Positions 44,037 to 58,134 are shown, counted from the stretch's first letter. The stretch is 64,000 bases of DNA from Comamonas sp. (GCA_028690035.1 JAQVCA010000002.1:1-64000), one strand, 5' to 3'. Program-made: numbers and translations. Notes: generated from the sequence alone by a model not told the origin.

Positions 44037-44837
44037 TTGCACGACTTCACCCAGCCCCTTCCCATCCTGTACCGCGACGACGATCTGATCGCCGTTTACA
44101 AGCCTGCGGGCTGGCTGGTACATCGCAGCGCCATTGCGCGCCATGAAAAGCGTTTTGTCTTGCAACGCCTGCGCGACCAGATCGGCCAGCATCTTTGGCC
44201 CGTGCACCGCCTGGACCAAGGCACCTGCGGCGTGCTGGTGTTCGCTTTGAACAAAGACTGCTGCCAGCGATTGGCACAGGCCTTTGCCGAGCAGCAAGTG
44301 GACAAACACTACCTGGCCCTGGTGCGTGGCTGGCTACCGCCTGCCGTGGACGTGGACTACGCCCTGCGCCCCGAAGACACCGCGCCCGATGCCCCGGCGC
44401 AACCGGCGCAGACCAGCCTGCGCTGCCTGGCCACGCTGGACTGGCCCGAAAGCTACGACCCGCGCCATGCCAGCACACGCGCCAGTCTGGTGCTGGCGCA
44501 GCCCCACACTGGGCGGCGCCACCAAATCCGCCGCCATTTGAAGCATGTCTCCCACCCCATTCTGGGTGATGCCACGCACGGCAAAGGCGCACTCAACCGC
44601 TGGTGGGCACAGCGCCTGGGCGGTCAGCGCCTGTGGCTGCACGCCCATGCGCTCGATTGCCTGCACCCGCGCACGGGTGAACCCCTGCACCTGTGTGCCG
44701 ATTGGCGCCAACTGCCGCAGGTGCCCGAGGTACAGCACTGGCAGCAGCTGCTGCAGCTGCCCGGCTGGCAGGGGCTGGAGGCCGTTCCCGCCAGCTGTGG
44801 CCTCAGCACCGCAGCCACAGCCCCCCGCATCGACTAA
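44037..44837 (+). CDS. truC: RluA-family tRNA pseudouridine synthase, TruC-like
   Basis: The product is about 266 residues. The catalytic motif is HRLDQGTCGVLVF with its Asp, and KPAGWLVHRS and TGRRHQIRRHLKHVSHPILGD are further family motifs; the last is characteristic of TruC, which modifies U65 in tRNA. No ATG is available; a TTG at 44037 is the best of poor starts, so the first residues are uncertain. It is divergent from the RarD-like gene. Confidence 0.82.
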   Translation: MHDFTQPLPILYRDDDLIAVYKPAGWLVHRSAIARHEKRFVLQRLRDQIGQHLWPVHRLDQGTCGVLVFALNKDCCQRLAQAFAEQQVDKHYLALVRGWLPPAVDVDYALRPEDTAPDAPAQPAQTSLRCLATLDWPESYDPRHASTRASLVLAQPHTGRRHQIRRHLKHVSHPILGDATHGKGALNRWWAQRLGGQRLWLHAHALDCLHPRTGEPLHLCADWRQLPQVPEVQHWQQLLQLPGWQGLEAVPASCGLSTAATAPRID

Positions 44838-44841
44838 AAAG

Positions 44842-44919
44842 ATAGCTGCCAGCGCTTTTTACATCAAGTTTTCAAGCACAAAAGCCTGCAAAAACCTTGA
44901 TGAGCCAGCGCTGGCAGCT
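44842..44919. repeat. interspersed hairpin repeat, complete copy
   Basis: ATAGCTGCCAGCGCT (44842-44856) pairs with AGCGCTGGCAGCT (44907-44919), with inner ATCAAG/CTTGAT. It lies between the convergent truC-like and phosphoesterase genes and may terminate both. Confidence 0.75.
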
Positions 44920-44949
44920 CTTGTTTTTGAAAAGCTGGGTACCGATGGC

Positions 44950-45951
44950 TTATTTCAGATGCGCTACGCGCACCAGCTTGCCCTGCTCATCGCGCTGCAA
45001 AGCCGGCGAGAGCACCTCGGGGTAGTCGGCCTGGGGGTCGGCGCGGAAGTGGCCACTGAGCAGCTCCACCAGCCGTTCGTGCCCCAGCTTGCAACCGCAG
45101 GCCTGCGCGTGGCCACCACCGCCCAGGCTCTCGGCCAGCGGGATGCAATCAAAGCCGCTGCGCGAGCGCAGGCCCAGCTTGGCGCCGTGCTCATTGGCGC
45201 TCCACATCAAGGCAAACGTGCCGGTCTCGCGCGCCAGAATGTCGCCCACCTGGCTGTGGAACAGCCCGGGGCAGTTGACCATCAGCCCTTGCACGCCGTT
45301 GAAAACCAGCGGATGGGCCGACTTGGCAATATCGGCACACAGCTTCTGGAATTTTTCATCCATCGCCCCGCCCCGGGCCATGAAGGCGGCCTCCTGCTCG
45401 GGGGTGAACGCGGCAATTTCGGCCCAGCGCTGCAGATCGTGCGGCTCCATCTCCAGCGCCGACAGAAAGGCCGCACTTTCGGCGAACTCCCACTTCCAGA
45501 TATCGCGGTCTTCGATGTAGCGAATCAGCCCCGGTACGGGCTTGTCCGGATGGAAAAACTCCCAGGCCAGACGCGCGCCCGAGTGGTGCATGTCAAAGTG
45601 AACTTGGCCACAGCGGCACTGAAAGCCCTGCAGCTTTTCTGCCGCGCTTTTGTGGTGGTCCAGCACCACCAGCTTGGCCACCCGCTCGTCCAGCGCGGCG
45701 GTCAACTCGGGGCCAAAGGCAAAGTCCAGCATATAGACGGTGCGCCCGCGCACATCGCCCAGATCGTCGATGGTCTGGATCTCGCCGTGGTCCAGGCCAC
45801 GCATCTCCACATCCGGGCCGTAGAACAGCCAAGCCGCCAGCGCCGCACCAAAGCCGTCGGAACAATTGCGCCCGTGGTACAGGATCAGGGGACGCACATC
45901 ATGCACATCGGGGCGCACGAACAAAGAAGGAGGAAAAATGCTGGATTTCAT
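44950..45951 (-). CDS. DHH-family phosphoesterase
   Basis: The product is 333 residues. ILYHGRNCSDGFGAALA at about residues 23-39 and LDHHKSAAEKL with the name-giving DHH near residue 97 form the metal site. A GGGGHAQACG motif marks the DHHA1 domain at the C-terminus. Such enzymes cleave short RNA, pyrophosphates or cyclic dinucleotides; the substrate here cannot be told. Confidence 0.85.
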   Translation of the reverse strand: MKSSIFPPSLFVRPDVHDVRPLILYHGRNCSDGFGAALAAWLFYGPDVEMRGLDHGEIQTIDDLGDVRGRTVYMLDFAFGPELTAALDERVAKLVVLDHHKSAAEKLQGFQCRCGQVHFDMHHSGARLAWEFFHPDKPVPGLIRYIEDRDIWKWEFAESAAFLSALEMEPHDLQRWAEIAAFTPEQEAAFMARGGAMDEKFQKLCADIAKSAHPLVFNGVQGLMVNCPGLFHSQVGDILARETGTFALMWSANEHGAKLGLRSRSGFDCIPLAESLGGGGHAQACGCKLGHERLVELLSGHFRADPQADYPEVLSPALQRDEQGKLVRVAHLK

Positions 45952-46054
45952 AGTGCCACCATTGTCGCTGCAAAGGTTGGCAAGCCGCCCATAATGGATA
46001 CCTCAATCGTGCCCGCATCGGGTGCGCAAACGCCTTTGCTGCTGTTGTTTTGCC

Positions 46055-47248
46055 ATGTCTGCCCCTACGCTTACCCCCCACCTGCCCCAGTTGCTGCGCC
46101 TGCGCCACGATCTGCACGCCCACCCCGAACTGAGCTACCAAGAGCAGCGCACCGCAGGCCAGGTCGCGGCCTACCTGCAGGCTCTGGGTCTGCAGGTACA
46201 CACCGGTATCGGCCAGACCGGCGTGGTGGCCAGCATCCACGGTACAGGTTGTGATGCCACCCACCCCGGCCCCAGCCTGGGCCTGCGCGCCGATATGGAC
46301 GCGCTGCCCCTGACCGAGGCTACCGGCCTGCCCCACGCCAGCCGCCACAAAGGCAAGATGCACGCCTGCGGGCACGATGGCCACACCACCATGCTGCTGG
46401 GCGCTGCCCAGTTGCTGAGCCAGCAGCGCGACTTTGCCGGCACGGTGCATCTGATCTTCCAGCCCGCCGAAGAGGGCGGTGCCGGCGCCAAAGCCATGAT
46501 GGACGATGGCCTGTTCCAGCGCTTTCCCTGCCAGGCGGTGTTTGCCCTGCACAACTGGCCCGATCTGCCCCAGGGCCAGATGGCGGTGCGCGTGGGCCCC
46601 ATCATGGCTGCCAACATCCGCTTTGAAGTGCGCGTGCGGGGCAAGGGAGGGCATGCCGCGCTGCCCCACACCACGCGCGATCCGGTGCCCGTGGCCTGCG
46701 CCATCGTCACGCAGCTGCAAACGCTGGTGTCGCGCACGCTCGATCCGGTCGATAGCGCCGTGCTCACCATCGGCAAAATCGAGGCCGGTACGGTGGAAAA
46801 CATCATCCCCAACGAGGCCGTGATCTACGGCACCTTGCGCACCCTACGCGACGACACCCAAGCCACCCTGGTGGCGGGTATCGAGCGCATTGCCACCCAC
46901 ATCGCTGCCGCGCACGAGTGCCAGGCGCTGTACATCCACAAGCCAGGCTACCCCAACACCACCAACAGCGCGCCCGAGGCACAGTTCATGGCCCAGGTCA
47001 TGCAGGAAGTGGTCGGTGCGGACAACACCCACCCCCAGATTGATCCGGCCATGACCAGCGAGGATTTCGGCTTCATGCTGCAGCAGCTGCCCGGCGCTTA
47101 TGGCTGGATTGGCAATGGCAAGAATGGCCAAAAGGGCACCAGCCTGCACCACCCGGGCTACGACTTCAACGACGACAACATCGCCCTGGGGGCACGTTTT
47201 TGGGACACGCTGGCACGGCGCTGGCTGGCACAGCGGGTGCTATCATAA
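46055..47248 (+). CDS. M20-family amidohydrolase (hippurate hydrolase type)
   Basis: The product is 397 residues. Metal-binding residues are in RADMDALPL, HACGHDGHTTMLLGAAQLL, QPAEEGGAGAKAM and SLHHPGYDFND. It hydrolyses N-acyl amino acids. The ATG at 46055 is taken because homologues begin at the LLRLRHDLHAHPELS helix. Its last codons (LS and TAA) lie in the start of a host hairpin repeat. Confidence 0.92.
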   Translation: MSAPTLTPHLPQLLRLRHDLHAHPELSYQEQRTAGQVAAYLQALGLQVHTGIGQTGVVASIHGTGCDATHPGPSLGLRADMDALPLTEATGLPHASRHKGKMHACGHDGHTTMLLGAAQLLSQQRDFAGTVHLIFQPAEEGGAGAKAMMDDGLFQRFPCQAVFALHNWPDLPQGQMAVRVGPIMAANIRFEVRVRGKGGHAALPHTTRDPVPVACAIVTQLQTLVSRTLDPVDSAVLTIGKIEAGTVENIIPNEAVIYGTLRTLRDDTQATLVAGIERIATHIAAAHECQALYIHKPGYPNTTNSAPEAQFMAQVMQEVVGADNTHPQIDPAMTSEDFGFMLQQLPGAYGWIGNGKNGQKGTSLHHPGYDFNDDNIALGARFWDTLARRWLAQRVLS

Positions 47249-47327
47249 AAAAAGCACCTTGCGCTGGATAGATAAGGGTTTCAGGCTGATTTAACCCTGA
47301 AGTCCCCATCTAGCCAGCGCTAGGCGC
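47238..47327. repeat. interspersed hairpin repeat containing the amidohydrolase stop
   Basis: The repeat begins GTGCTATCATAA, where CTA TCA TAA gives the gene's last two residues and stop. An inner pair AAGGGTTTCAGG/CCTGAAGTCC-like and the arm CCAGCGCTAGGCGCT follow. Confidence 0.6.
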
Positions 47328-47379
47328 TCTGTTTTTGAGCTACTACAGCCACAAGGGCGGGCTGCAGTCTGCGCAGAAT

Positions 47380-47856
47380 TTAGAGGTATTTGACGGCCAC
47401 GATCTCGTAGCTGCGCTCACCACCGGGGGCCATGACCACAGCCACATCGCCCTCTTCCTTGCCGATCAGCGCGCGCGCAATCGGGCTGGAGACGTTGATC
47501 AGGCCCAGCTTGAGGTCGGCCTCGTCCTCACCCACGATCTGGTACGTCACCGCCGTGCCGCTGTCTTCGTCTTCCAGTTCCACCGTGGCACCAAAGACCA
47601 CGCGACCATCCGCATCCAGCTCTGCAGGGTCGATGATCTGTGCAGCAGAGAGCTTGCCCTCCACCTCCATGATGCGCCCTTCAATGAAGCCTTGGCGGTC
47701 TTTGGCTGCTTCGTATTCGGCGTTTTCGCTCAGGTCGCCCTGGGCGCGTGCTTCGGCAATGGCGGCAATCACTGCAGGACGATCCACAGTTTTCAGGCGG
47801 TGCAACTCGGCTTTGAGTTTTTCCGCGCCACGCTTGGTCAGAGGGATGGTTGCCAT
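47380..47856 (-). CDS. greA: transcription elongation factor GreA
   Basis: The product is 158 residues from the ATG at 47854-47856 with GGAG upstream. [21 protein letters not shown] opens the coiled coil that enters the RNA polymerase channel; [19 protein letters not shown] carries the conserved acidic tip. It rescues backtracked polymerase. It follows carB on the same strand behind a terminator. Confidence 0.95.
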   Translation of the reverse strand: MATIPLTKRGAEKLKAELHRLKTVDRPAVIAAIAEARAQGDLSENAEYEAAKDRQGFIEGRIMEVEGKLSAAQIIDPAELDADGRVVFGATVELEDEDSGTAVTYQIVGEDEADLKLGLINVSSPIARALIGKEEGDVAVVMAPGGERSYEIVAVKYL

Positions 47857-47974
47857 GTTCAATTTCTCCACATACGGCTGAGTGGCCAGCACCCGCTCCA
47901 CAGCGGGCCCGCACCACAACAAAGGCATGTCCAGAAAGCCACAGCAGCGTGGCAGTTCAAGGGTTATGCCCAAA

Positions 47975-48007
47975 AAGCAAACCGCCGCGCGAAAATGCGC
48001 GGCGGTG
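47975..48007 (-). terminator. terminator between carB and greA
   Basis: A GC-rich 9-bp stem CCGCCGCGC/GCGCGGCGG (47983-48006) is followed on the minus strand by a T-rich run. A second inverted repeat (GCCCCCACAG/CTGTGGGGC) lies just after the carB stop at about 48053-48091. Confidence 0.75.
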
Positions 48008-48097
48008 TTCCTAGGTCAGGGGCGGATTATGCCGCGTTTACAGCGGCCCGTCAGCCCCCACAGTGCGCCCCACAAGGGGGGCTGTGGGGCAAAAGCC

Positions 48098-51345
<3,248 letters not shown>

Positions 51346-51346
<1 letters not shown>

Positions 51347-52521
51347 TATTTTTTCTCCTGTGCAGCAGCCATGGACGCAGTGAAACGGTCAAACAGGTGA
51401 CCGATATCGTTGGGACCGGGAGCCGCTTCAGGGTGTCCTTGGAAGCTGAAAGCGGGCTGCTCGATGCACTCCAAGCCTTGCAGCGTGCCATCGAACAGGC
51501 TGATATGGGTAGGACGCACATGGGCAGGCAGCGTTGCCATATCCACAGCAAAACCGTGGTTCTGGCTGGTGATGCACACATGGTCGTTGGCCAGCGTCTT
51601 CACCGGGTGGTTACCACCGTGATGGCCGTGGGCCATCTTGAAAGTCTTGGCCCCCAGGGCCAGCGCCAGAATTTGGTGCCCCAGGCAGATGCCAAAAATA
51701 GGGATGCGCTTGGCCAGCAGCTTTTGCACGGCGGCAATCGCGTAATCGCAAGGCTGTGGATCGCCAGGCCCATTGGACAGAAAAACGCCATCGGGGTTGA
51801 GTGCCAGCACGTCTTCTGCGCTGGTTTGTGCCGGTACGACCGTCAGCTTGCAACCACGGCTGGTGAGCATGCGCAGGATGTTGCGCTTGACGCCAAAGTC
51901 GTAGGCCACGACATGAAAACGTGGATTTTCCAGCACGCCAAAGCCTTGTCCCAAAGACCATTCGGTCTGCTCCCAAGCGTAGGGCTGGGCCGTACTGACC
52001 ACCTTGGCCAAGTCCAGACCAGCCATACTGGGTGCTGCTTGGGCTGCGGCGACGGCGGCAGCGATACGCTCAGGCGTGGCTTCTTGGCCCACTTCTAGAC
52101 CCACGATGGCGCCGTTTTGCGCACCTTTTTCACGCAGCAGCCGCGTCAGGCGACGGGTGTCAATGTTGGCAATTGCCACCGTACCTTGGGCTTGGAGAAA
52201 GTCCGAAAGGTTTTGCTCAGCGCGGAAATTGCTGACCACGGCTGGCAGATCGCGGATCACCAGACCCGCGGCATGCACCTTGGCGGACTCCATGTCCTCG
52301 GCGTTGATGCCGTAGCTGCCAATGTGAGGGTAGGTCAGGGTAACAATTTGCTGGCAATAGCTGGGGTCTGTAAGAATTTCTTGGTAACCGGTCATAGCGG
52401 TGTTGAACACAACCTCACCGACGGTAGTGCCAGCGCTACCAATAGATTGACCAATAAAGACCGTGCCGTCTGCAAGCGCCAAAATAGCAGGCGCGAAATG
52501 TGTCTTGAGCGACAAAAACAC
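51346..52521 (-). CDS. carA: carbamoyl-phosphate synthase small subunit
   Basis: The product is 391 residues from a GTG at 52519-52521 with GGAG six bases upstream. The glutaminase domain has [19 protein letters not shown] (catalytic Cys) and [12 protein letters not shown] (His and following Glu). It delivers ammonia to CarB. An upstream promoter with TATAAT on the minus strand (52655-52660) would leave a leader of about 130 bases. Confidence 0.96.
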
Positions 52522-52654
52522 TGGGTTCTCCGATGAATGACGGTTACGCCCAGCGCACACCTGACCAACCTACAACCTAGGGCTGGCGGCAGCTTACAGT
52601 AGAAGTAGCCAAAAAACGACGCTAGGCGTAGAACGAGATAACTGAAAGCCGCTC

Positions 52655-52660
52655 ATTATA
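52655..52660 (-). promoter_or_regulatory. carA: probable carAB promoter -10
   Basis: A perfect TATAAT on the minus strand, about 135 bases before the carA GTG. The -35 region is weak. The long leader leaves room for pyrimidine or arginine control, but no known element is recognised. Confidence 0.45.
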
Positions 52661-52698
52661 TCCAGCCTCCTCGTGCGTTTTGCCCAACCAACTAGGGA

Positions 52699-53481
52699 TT
52701 ACCCGAGTTGCGGTGTGGCCTGTACCGCGCTTGCATGCAAACAGATCGCAGCAGCGGCAGCCACGTTCAAGGACTCTTCACCCCCTGGCTGTGCAATACG
52801 CACCCAGTGGCTGGCCAGTGCCTGTACTTCAGCACCCACACCCTGTCCTTCATGCCCCATGGCCCATGCACAGGGCCAAGGCAAATTGCCTTGGTGTAAA
52901 AACTGCCCCTGGTGCGAGCTGGTAGCCAGCACCGGCAACTGCAGCTGGGCAATGTCCTGCGGCTGGGCCGACTCCACCAGATGCAAACCAAAATGCGCTC
53001 CCATGCCGGCACGCAAAACTTTCTGGCTCCACAACGCTGCCGTGCCTGCCAGTGCCAGCACCTGCTGAAAGCCAAAAGCGCTGGCACTGCGCAGCATGGA
53101 GCCCACATTGCCCGCATCCTGCACACGATCGAGCACCAGCGTAGGCACGCCGGGGCGCAACACGCTGTCCTGCCCCGACCAAGGCAGTAGATAGCCCATT
53201 TTGGCGGGAGATTCCAGGCCGCTGATTTCGGCAAACAATGCGTCGGGCAAAACTACTATTTTGCTAGCTGCCTGCGCCCACTGGATGGGCGTCTGAGGCC
53301 AAAAAGACTCAGAAAAAACGGCGGTTGCCGGACGCAGACCACGGGCCAATGCGGCGCGGCACAGATGATCGCCCTCCAGCCAGACGTGACCCAGGCGTCG
53401 ATAAGCGTTGGTCTCACGCGCCAAGCGGCGCAACTCTTTCACAAAGCCGTTGTCGCGTGAGGTGATGGCAATGACGTGCAT
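52699..53481 (-). CDS. TrmH/SpoU-family RNA methyltransferase
   Basis: The product is 260 residues from the ATG at 53479-53481 with AAAGG upstream. The N-terminus (SRDNGFVKELRRLARETNAY) is the RNA-binding part of rRNA 2'-O-methyltransferases. PTLVLDRVQDAGNVGSMLRSA near residue 120 and the later ATSSHQGQFLHQG and IAQPGGEESLNVAAAAAI form the SAM-binding knot. rRNA is the likely substrate. A fragment of the host repeat family (TTTTGCTAGCTGCC) lies within the gene near 53260. Confidence 0.9.
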   Translation of the reverse strand: MHVIAITSRDNGFVKELRRLARETNAYRRLGHVWLEGDHLCRAALARGLRPATAVFSESFWPQTPIQWAQAASKIVVLPDALFAEISGLESPAKMGYLLPWSGQDSVLRPGVPTLVLDRVQDAGNVGSMLRSASAFGFQQVLALAGTAALWSQKVLRAGMGAHFGLHLVESAQPQDIAQLQLPVLATSSHQGQFLHQGNLPWPCAWAMGHEGQGVGAEVQALASHWVRIAQPGGEESLNVAAAAAICLHASAVQATPQLG

Positions 53482-53539
53482 GCATGAACCTTTCTGGTGC
53501 TCATGAGGTAAGGCAAATAGGTAGATGTGTGGATGTGCT

Positions 53540-54157
53540 TTACAGAGCTTGTGCCTGGGCCGCCAAAACGCGCGCCACCGGAGCAAAGCTGCGCCGGTGT
53601 TGTTCGGTAGCACCATAGCGCGACAGGGCCTCCAGGTGGGCCGCCGTGCCATAGCCTTTGTGGGCAGCAAAGCCATAGTTGGGGTAACTGAGTGCAAATG
53701 CTTCGCACCAACGATCGCGCGTCACCTTGGCCAGAATGGACGCTGCCGAAATCGCTGGCACCAGCGCATCACCCTGCACGATGGCCTCAGCTGGTACATC
53801 CAAATGCGGCAGGCGGTTGCCGTCGATCTGCACCAGATGCGGTCGCAGGCGCAGCCCCTGCACGGCGCGCTGCATGGCCAGCATGGTGGCCTGCAGAATA
53901 TTCAGGCGGTCGATTTCCTCCACTGAGGCTTGGGCCACGCAAAAACACAGGGCCTTGGCACGAATTTCATCGAACAAAGCCTCACGTCGGCGGGCACTGA
54001 GCTTTTTAGAATCGTTCAAACCCACAATCGGCTGCAGATCATCAAGGATGACGGCCGCTGCCACCACTGGCCCAGCCAGGGGGCCTCGGCCTGCCTCATC
54101 CACGCCGGCCAGCAGTCCACCGCTGGGGTACCAGGGCAATGCGGTTTGCTCAGGCAT
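53540..54157 (-). CDS. rnhB: ribonuclease HII
   Basis: The product is 205 residues. [20 protein letters not shown] near residue 18 holds the first catalytic Asp and Glu; [14 protein letters not shown] and DGNRLP follow. It cuts RNA in DNA-RNA hybrids and removes misinserted ribonucleotides. It overlaps the end of lpxB by 8 bp, so it is the last gene of the envelope cluster. Confidence 0.95.
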   Translation of the reverse strand: MPEQTALPWYPSGGLLAGVDEAGRGPLAGPVVAAAVILDDLQPIVGLNDSKKLSARRREALFDEIRAKALCFCVAQASVEEIDRLNILQATMLAMQRAVQGLRLRPHLVQIDGNRLPHLDVPAEAIVQGDALVPAISAASILAKVTRDRWCEAFALSYPNYGFAAHKGYGTAAHLEALSRYGATEQHRRSFAPVARVLAAQAQAL

Positions 54158-55319
54158 GCACCAACTCCGCAATCGCCTGGGCGGCCAAAGTACCGGTATC
54201 GCGTAGCAACAAAGCGTGTAATTGCGTAAAACGCGCTTGCAGCTGGGCCACACGCAACGCAGCCTCAGGATGCAGCCACTGGACCACTGCCTGTGCCAGT
54301 GCCTGGGGGGTGCCTTGCTCCTGCAGCAACTCGGGCACGACAAAATCGCCGCACAAAATATTGGGCAGCCCAACCCAGGGCTGCAATTGTTTGCGCCGCA
54401 TCAAGCGCCAGCTGATGGGGTGCATGCGGTAGCCGATCACCATAGGGCGCTTGTACAAGGCCGCTTCTAACGTCGCGGTGCCGCTGGCAATCAGCGTGCA
54501 GTCGCAGGCGGCCAGGGCGGTATGTGACTGGCCCTGCAACAGGTGTATCCGTCCTTGCGTGGCCAGGCCCAGCTCTGCCAGTAAGGCCTGCAAACGTTCG
54601 TACAGGGCTGGCACGGCTGGCAACACCACCTGCAGCTGAGGCATGTCCTGCAACAACAATGCCGCCGCTTGCAAGAAGGGACGCGCGATATATTGCACCT
54701 CTGCGCGACGGCTCCCAGGCAGCAGCGCCAGAACCTGGACATCCAGGGGCAAACCCAAAGCGGCACGCGCCGCCGCACGATTGGGCTCCATGGGGATACG
54801 CTGCGCCAGCGGGTGCCCTACGTAGGTGGACGCTATGCCATGCTGGGCCAACAGCTTCGGTTCAAACGGGAACAGACACAGCACATGATCGGCCGCAGAC
54901 CGAATTTTATGTACCCGTTCTGGACGCCATGCCCAAATCGAAGGACAAACAAAATGCACCGTCTTGATCCCGACGGTGCGCAGATCGCGCTCCAGGCCCA
55001 GGTTGAAGTCAGGCGCATCCACGCCAATGAACACACTGGGGCGTTCTTGCAACAGGCGCTGCCTGAGCTGTTTGCGAATCGCCAAAATGTCGCGCAGGCG
55101 CAGCAGCACCTCCAGGCTATAGCCATGTACGGCCAAGCGCTCACTGTCGTACCACGCTTGAAAACCGCGCTCCTGCATAGCATGCCCACCAATGCCTACC
55201 GCTTGCAACTGAGGCCAGCGCTGCTGCAAACCATCGAGCAAGAGTCCAGAGAGCAAATCGCCAGAGGCCTCACCCGCTACCATGGCCACGCGCAACGACT
55301 GCGCTGTCACATCCGCCAT
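54150..55319 (-). CDS. lpxB: lipid-A-disaccharide synthase
   Basis: The product is 389 residues from the ATG at 55317-55319. [21 protein letters not shown] at the start, [19 protein letters not shown], and [12 protein letters not shown] are LpxB signatures. It joins UDP-diacylglucosamine with lipid X in lipid A synthesis at the inner membrane. It starts 8 bp after the lpxA stop. Confidence 0.96.
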   Translation of the reverse strand: MADVTAQSLRVAMVAGEASGDLLSGLLLDGLQQRWPQLQAVGIGGHAMQERGFQAWYDSERLAVHGYSLEVLLRLRDILAIRKQLRQRLLQERPSVFIGVDAPDFNLGLERDLRTVGIKTVHFVCPSIWAWRPERVHKIRSAADHVLCLFPFEPKLLAQHGIASTYVGHPLAQRIPMEPNRAAARAALGLPLDVQVLALLPGSRRAEVQYIARPFLQAAALLLQDMPQLQVVLPAVPALYERLQALLAELGLATQGRIHLLQGQSHTALAACDCTLIASGTATLEAALYKRPMVIGYRMHPISWRLMRRKQLQPWVGLPNILCGDFVVPELLQEQGTPQALAQAVVQWLHPEAALRVAQLQARFTQLHALLLRDTGTLAAQAIAELVHA

Positions 55320-55327
55320 AACGTGCT

Positions 55328-56119
55328 CTAGCGCGCAATGCCACGGGTGCTGGCACGCAGGAAATCCTGCATCAATGCCACATCCTGGCTGGCTTCCGGG
55401 TACTCCTGAGCAATCGCTGGAAGTGCTTCCAACGCCACCTGCAAAGTCCAACCTTGGCGATACAAGGCGCGGTGCATGGCTTTGACTGCCTGGATACGTT
55501 GCGCACTAAAACCACGGCGGCGCAGTCCTTCAACATTAAAGCCACGCACAGCCAGCGGATTGCCATCCACCATCATGAAAGGAGGGACATCCTGCGAGAT
55601 GTGACTGGCAAATCCAGCCATAGCATGGGCACCGATGTGGGTGAACTGATGCACGCCGGTCAAACCACCCAGAATCACCCAGTCACCCACACACACATGG
55701 CCTGCCAAGGTGGCGTTGTTGGCCAGGATCGTATGGTTACCCACTTGGCAATCGTGTGCGATATGCACATACGCCATGATCCAGTTATTGTTACCAACGC
55801 GGGTCACACCGCCATCCTGCACCGTACCGGTATTGAAGGTGCAAAACTCGCGAATGGTATTGCCATCACCTATTTCCAAGCGCGTCGGCTCGCCCGCGTA
55901 TTTCTTATCTTGGGGTTGCGCTCCCAGTGAGGCAAACTGAAAAATTTGGTTGTTGCAACCAATGCGAGTATGGCCCTCCAGCACGCAATGCGAACCAATG
56001 CGCGTCCCCTCAGCCACCTGCACATGTGGGCCAACCACACTGTATGCCCCGACGGAGACCGACGGGTGCAACTGCGCACCTTCGGCAATGACTGCCGTAG
56101 GATGAATCAAGGCACTCAT
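55328..56119 (-). CDS. lpxA: UDP-N-acetylglucosamine acyltransferase
   Basis: The product is 263 residues. Hexapeptide repeats of the left-handed beta-helix start at residue 5 ([20 protein letters not shown]); the conserved [11 protein letters not shown] and [18 protein letters not shown] surround the catalytic His. It catalyses the first step of lipid A synthesis. It starts 7 bp after the fabZ stop. Confidence 0.97.
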   Translation of the reverse strand: MSALIHPTAVIAEGAQLHPSVSVGAYSVVGPHVQVAEGTRIGSHCVLEGHTRIGCNNQIFQFASLGAQPQDKKYAGEPTRLEIGDGNTIREFCTFNTGTVQDGGVTRVGNNNWIMAYVHIAHDCQVGNHTILANNATLAGHVCVGDWVILGGLTGVHQFTHIGAHAMAGFASHISQDVPPFMMVDGNPLAVRGFNVEGLRRRGFSAQRIQAVKAMHRALYRQGWTLQVALEALPAIAQEYPEASQDVALMQDFLRASTRGIAR

Positions 56120-56126
56120 GGGACAC

Positions 56127-56582
56127 TCAGGCTTGCTTCTCCGGCCCCACGTAGCGCATGGTGCACATCAGTTCGGCTTCGCATGCAACTTCATCGCCCA
56201 CACGGGCTACGCCCTTGAATTTCCAGATACCAGCACGCACGCGGTCAATAGAGGCCTCCAGCAGCAGCTGATCACCCGGCTCTACCGGACGCTTGAAGCG
56301 TGCCGAGTCGATACCGACGAAGTAGTAAATATTGTTTTCGTCGGGCACCTGCCCCATGGCGTCAAAAGCCAGTAGCCCAGCGGCCTGTGCCAGTGCCTCA
56401 AGCATGAGTACGCCCGGCATCACCGGACGACCAGGGAAATGGCCCATGAAAAATGGCTCGTTGTACGTGACGTTTTTTACAGCCAAGATACGTGTGTTGC
56501 GCTCCAGCTCGACCACCTTGTCCACCAAAAGAAAAGGGTAACGGTGGGGCAGTTGCTTCAAGATTGCGTGGATATCCATCAT
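56127..56582 (-). CDS. fabZ: 3-hydroxyacyl-ACP dehydratase FabZ
   Basis: The product is 151 residues. The hot-dog fold active site is [20 protein letters not shown] with catalytic His and Glu; [13 protein letters not shown] opens the chain. It supplies unsaturated intermediates to fatty acid synthesis. Its start overlaps the lpxD stop by 4 bp. Confidence 0.97.
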   Translation of the reverse strand: MMDIHAILKQLPHRYPFLLVDKVVELERNTRILAVKNVTYNEPFFMGHFPGRPVMPGVLMLEALAQAAGLLAFDAMGQVPDENNIYYFVGIDSARFKRPVEPGDQLLLEASIDRVRAGIWKFKGVARVGDEVACEAELMCTMRYVGPEKQA

Positions 56583-57580
56583 ATTTTTTCTTTACTTTGT
56601 GTCGAAGCGCTCAGCGCTTTTTCAAGTTTCTTAATCCGCTCACGTAGCTGATGGAGCTGTTTAAGCGAAGCGGCATTTTTTTCCCATTCGGCATTGGTCT
56701 GCAGAGGAAAAATACCGGTGTATAAATCGGGCTTGTGAATAGAGCGCGTCACCATGGAGGTCGGTGAAATGCTGGTGCCATCGGCAATTTGCAAATGACC
56801 CAAAATGTTCGATGCACCGCCAATCGAACAATATGCGCCAATTTTGGCACTGCCCGCAATCCCCGTATTGCCAGCGATCACCGTATGGGCACCCACTTGT
56901 ACGTTATGGGCAATTTGCACCAAGTTGTCGATCTTCACACCGTCACCAATCACGGTGTCTTCCAGCGCCCCACGATCAATGCAGGTATTGGCGCCAATTT
57001 CCACATCGTCACCAATACGCACGGCACCAAGCTGGGCAATTTTGAGCCACTGCCCCTGCTGCTGCGCAAATCCAAAGCCATCTGCACCAATAACAACCCC
57101 TGAGTGCAGGAGACAGCGCGCCCCTATCCGACAATCGTATCCGACTGAAACGCGCGAACTCAGCACTGTGCCGGCACCAACCACAGCACCGCGCTCCACC
57201 ACGCATAAGGGGCCAATGCTGGCCTCAGGATGCACGTGTGCCTCAGGATGCACCACCGCTGTAGGGTGTACACCTGTTGGCCACGGCTGGGGTCGCTGCG
57301 CCTGCCACATCTGTGTCAAGCGCGCAAAGTAAGCATAAGGATTTTCGGTGACGATACAGGCTCCGCGTGCCAACGCTGCGGTGCGCATGGCGGGCGCCAC
57401 AATGACACAGCCCGCCTGCGAAGTGGCCAGTTGTCCGGCATAGCGCAGATTGCTTAAAAAACTGATGCAATCGGGCGTTGCGTTTTCCAGTGGGGCAATG
57501 CGCTCTATACGCATAGAGCGTTCGCCGCCATCCAGGCTGCCACCCAAGGCATCCACAATCTGACCGAGCTCTATTGCCAC
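56579..57580 (-). CDS. lpxD: UDP-3-O-(3-hydroxyacyl)glucosamine N-acyltransferase
   Basis: The product is 333 residues. The uridine-binding N-terminal domain has [18 protein letters not shown]; a hexapeptide beta-helix follows with [19 protein letters not shown], the catalytic His region being in [11 protein letters not shown]. The C-terminal helix carries a coiled coil. It performs the third step of lipid A synthesis. It follows ompH by 47 bp. Confidence 0.96.
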   Translation of the reverse strand: MAIELGQIVDALGGSLDGGERSMRIERIAPLENATPDCISFLSNLRYAGQLATSQAGCVIVAPAMRTAALARGACIVTENPYAYFARLTQMWQAQRPQPWPTGVHPTAVVHPEAHVHPEASIGPLCVVERGAVVGAGTVLSSRVSVGYDCRIGARCLLHSGVVIGADGFGFAQQQGQWLKIAQLGAVRIGDDVEIGANTCIDRGALEDTVIGDGVKIDNLVQIAHNVQVGAHTVIAGNTGIAGSAKIGAYCSIGGASNILGHLQIADGTSISPTSMVTRSIHKPDLYTGIFPLQTNAEWEKNAASLKQLHQLRERIKKLEKALSASTQSKEKI

Positions 57581-57627
57581 GTCATACCTGTTTCTAACGA
57601 TGACATCAAGGCGCGTACCACCAGAAA

Positions 57628-58134
57628 CTATTTGGTGGCAGCGTTCAAGGCCTTAATCACCTTTTCAGTAATATCGTGCTTGGGGTTAACATACACCGCT
57701 TCCTGCAGAATCACATCGTATTGCTCGGACTCAGCCACTTGCTGCACCACTTTATTGGCTTGCTCCAGCACACGCGTCAATTCTTCATTTTTACGATTAC
57801 CCAAGTCTTCTTGGAACTCGCGGCTCTTACGCTGAAATTCACGATCTTGGTCTACCAGATCACGTTGTTTTGCAATGCGTTGGCTTTCGGCCATCGTGGG
57901 GGCATCACGCTCAAACGCCTCCGAAGAACGTTTGAGGTTATCGCGCAAAGAAATCAATTCTTTCTCACGTTTGGAAAACTCTTGCTCCAGCTTGGTCTGT
58001 GCAGACTTGGCTGCATTGGCCTCGCGGAAAATACGATCGGTATTCACAAAGCCTGCTTTAAATTCAGCAAAGGCGGAAAAGCTCAAGCCAGCCAGTAAAG
58101 AGGCTGCCACTACACTACGAGTAAATTTTTTCAT
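57628..58134 (-). CDS. skp: OmpH/Skp periplasmic chaperone
   Basis: The product is 168 residues. A signal peptide ([20 protein letters not shown]) precedes a body of long coiled coil helices rich in Lys, Glu and Gln. It binds unfolded outer membrane proteins in the periplasm. Its start overlaps the bamA stop by one base, fitting translational coupling. Confidence 0.93.
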   Translation of the reverse strand: MKKFTRSVVAASLLAGLSFSAFAEFKAGFVNTDRIFREANAAKSAQTKLEQEFSKREKELISLRDNLKRSSEAFERDAPTMAESQRIAKQRDLVDQDREFQRKSREFQEDLGNRKNEELTRVLEQANKVVQQVAESEQYDVILQEAVYVNPKHDITEKVIKALNAATK

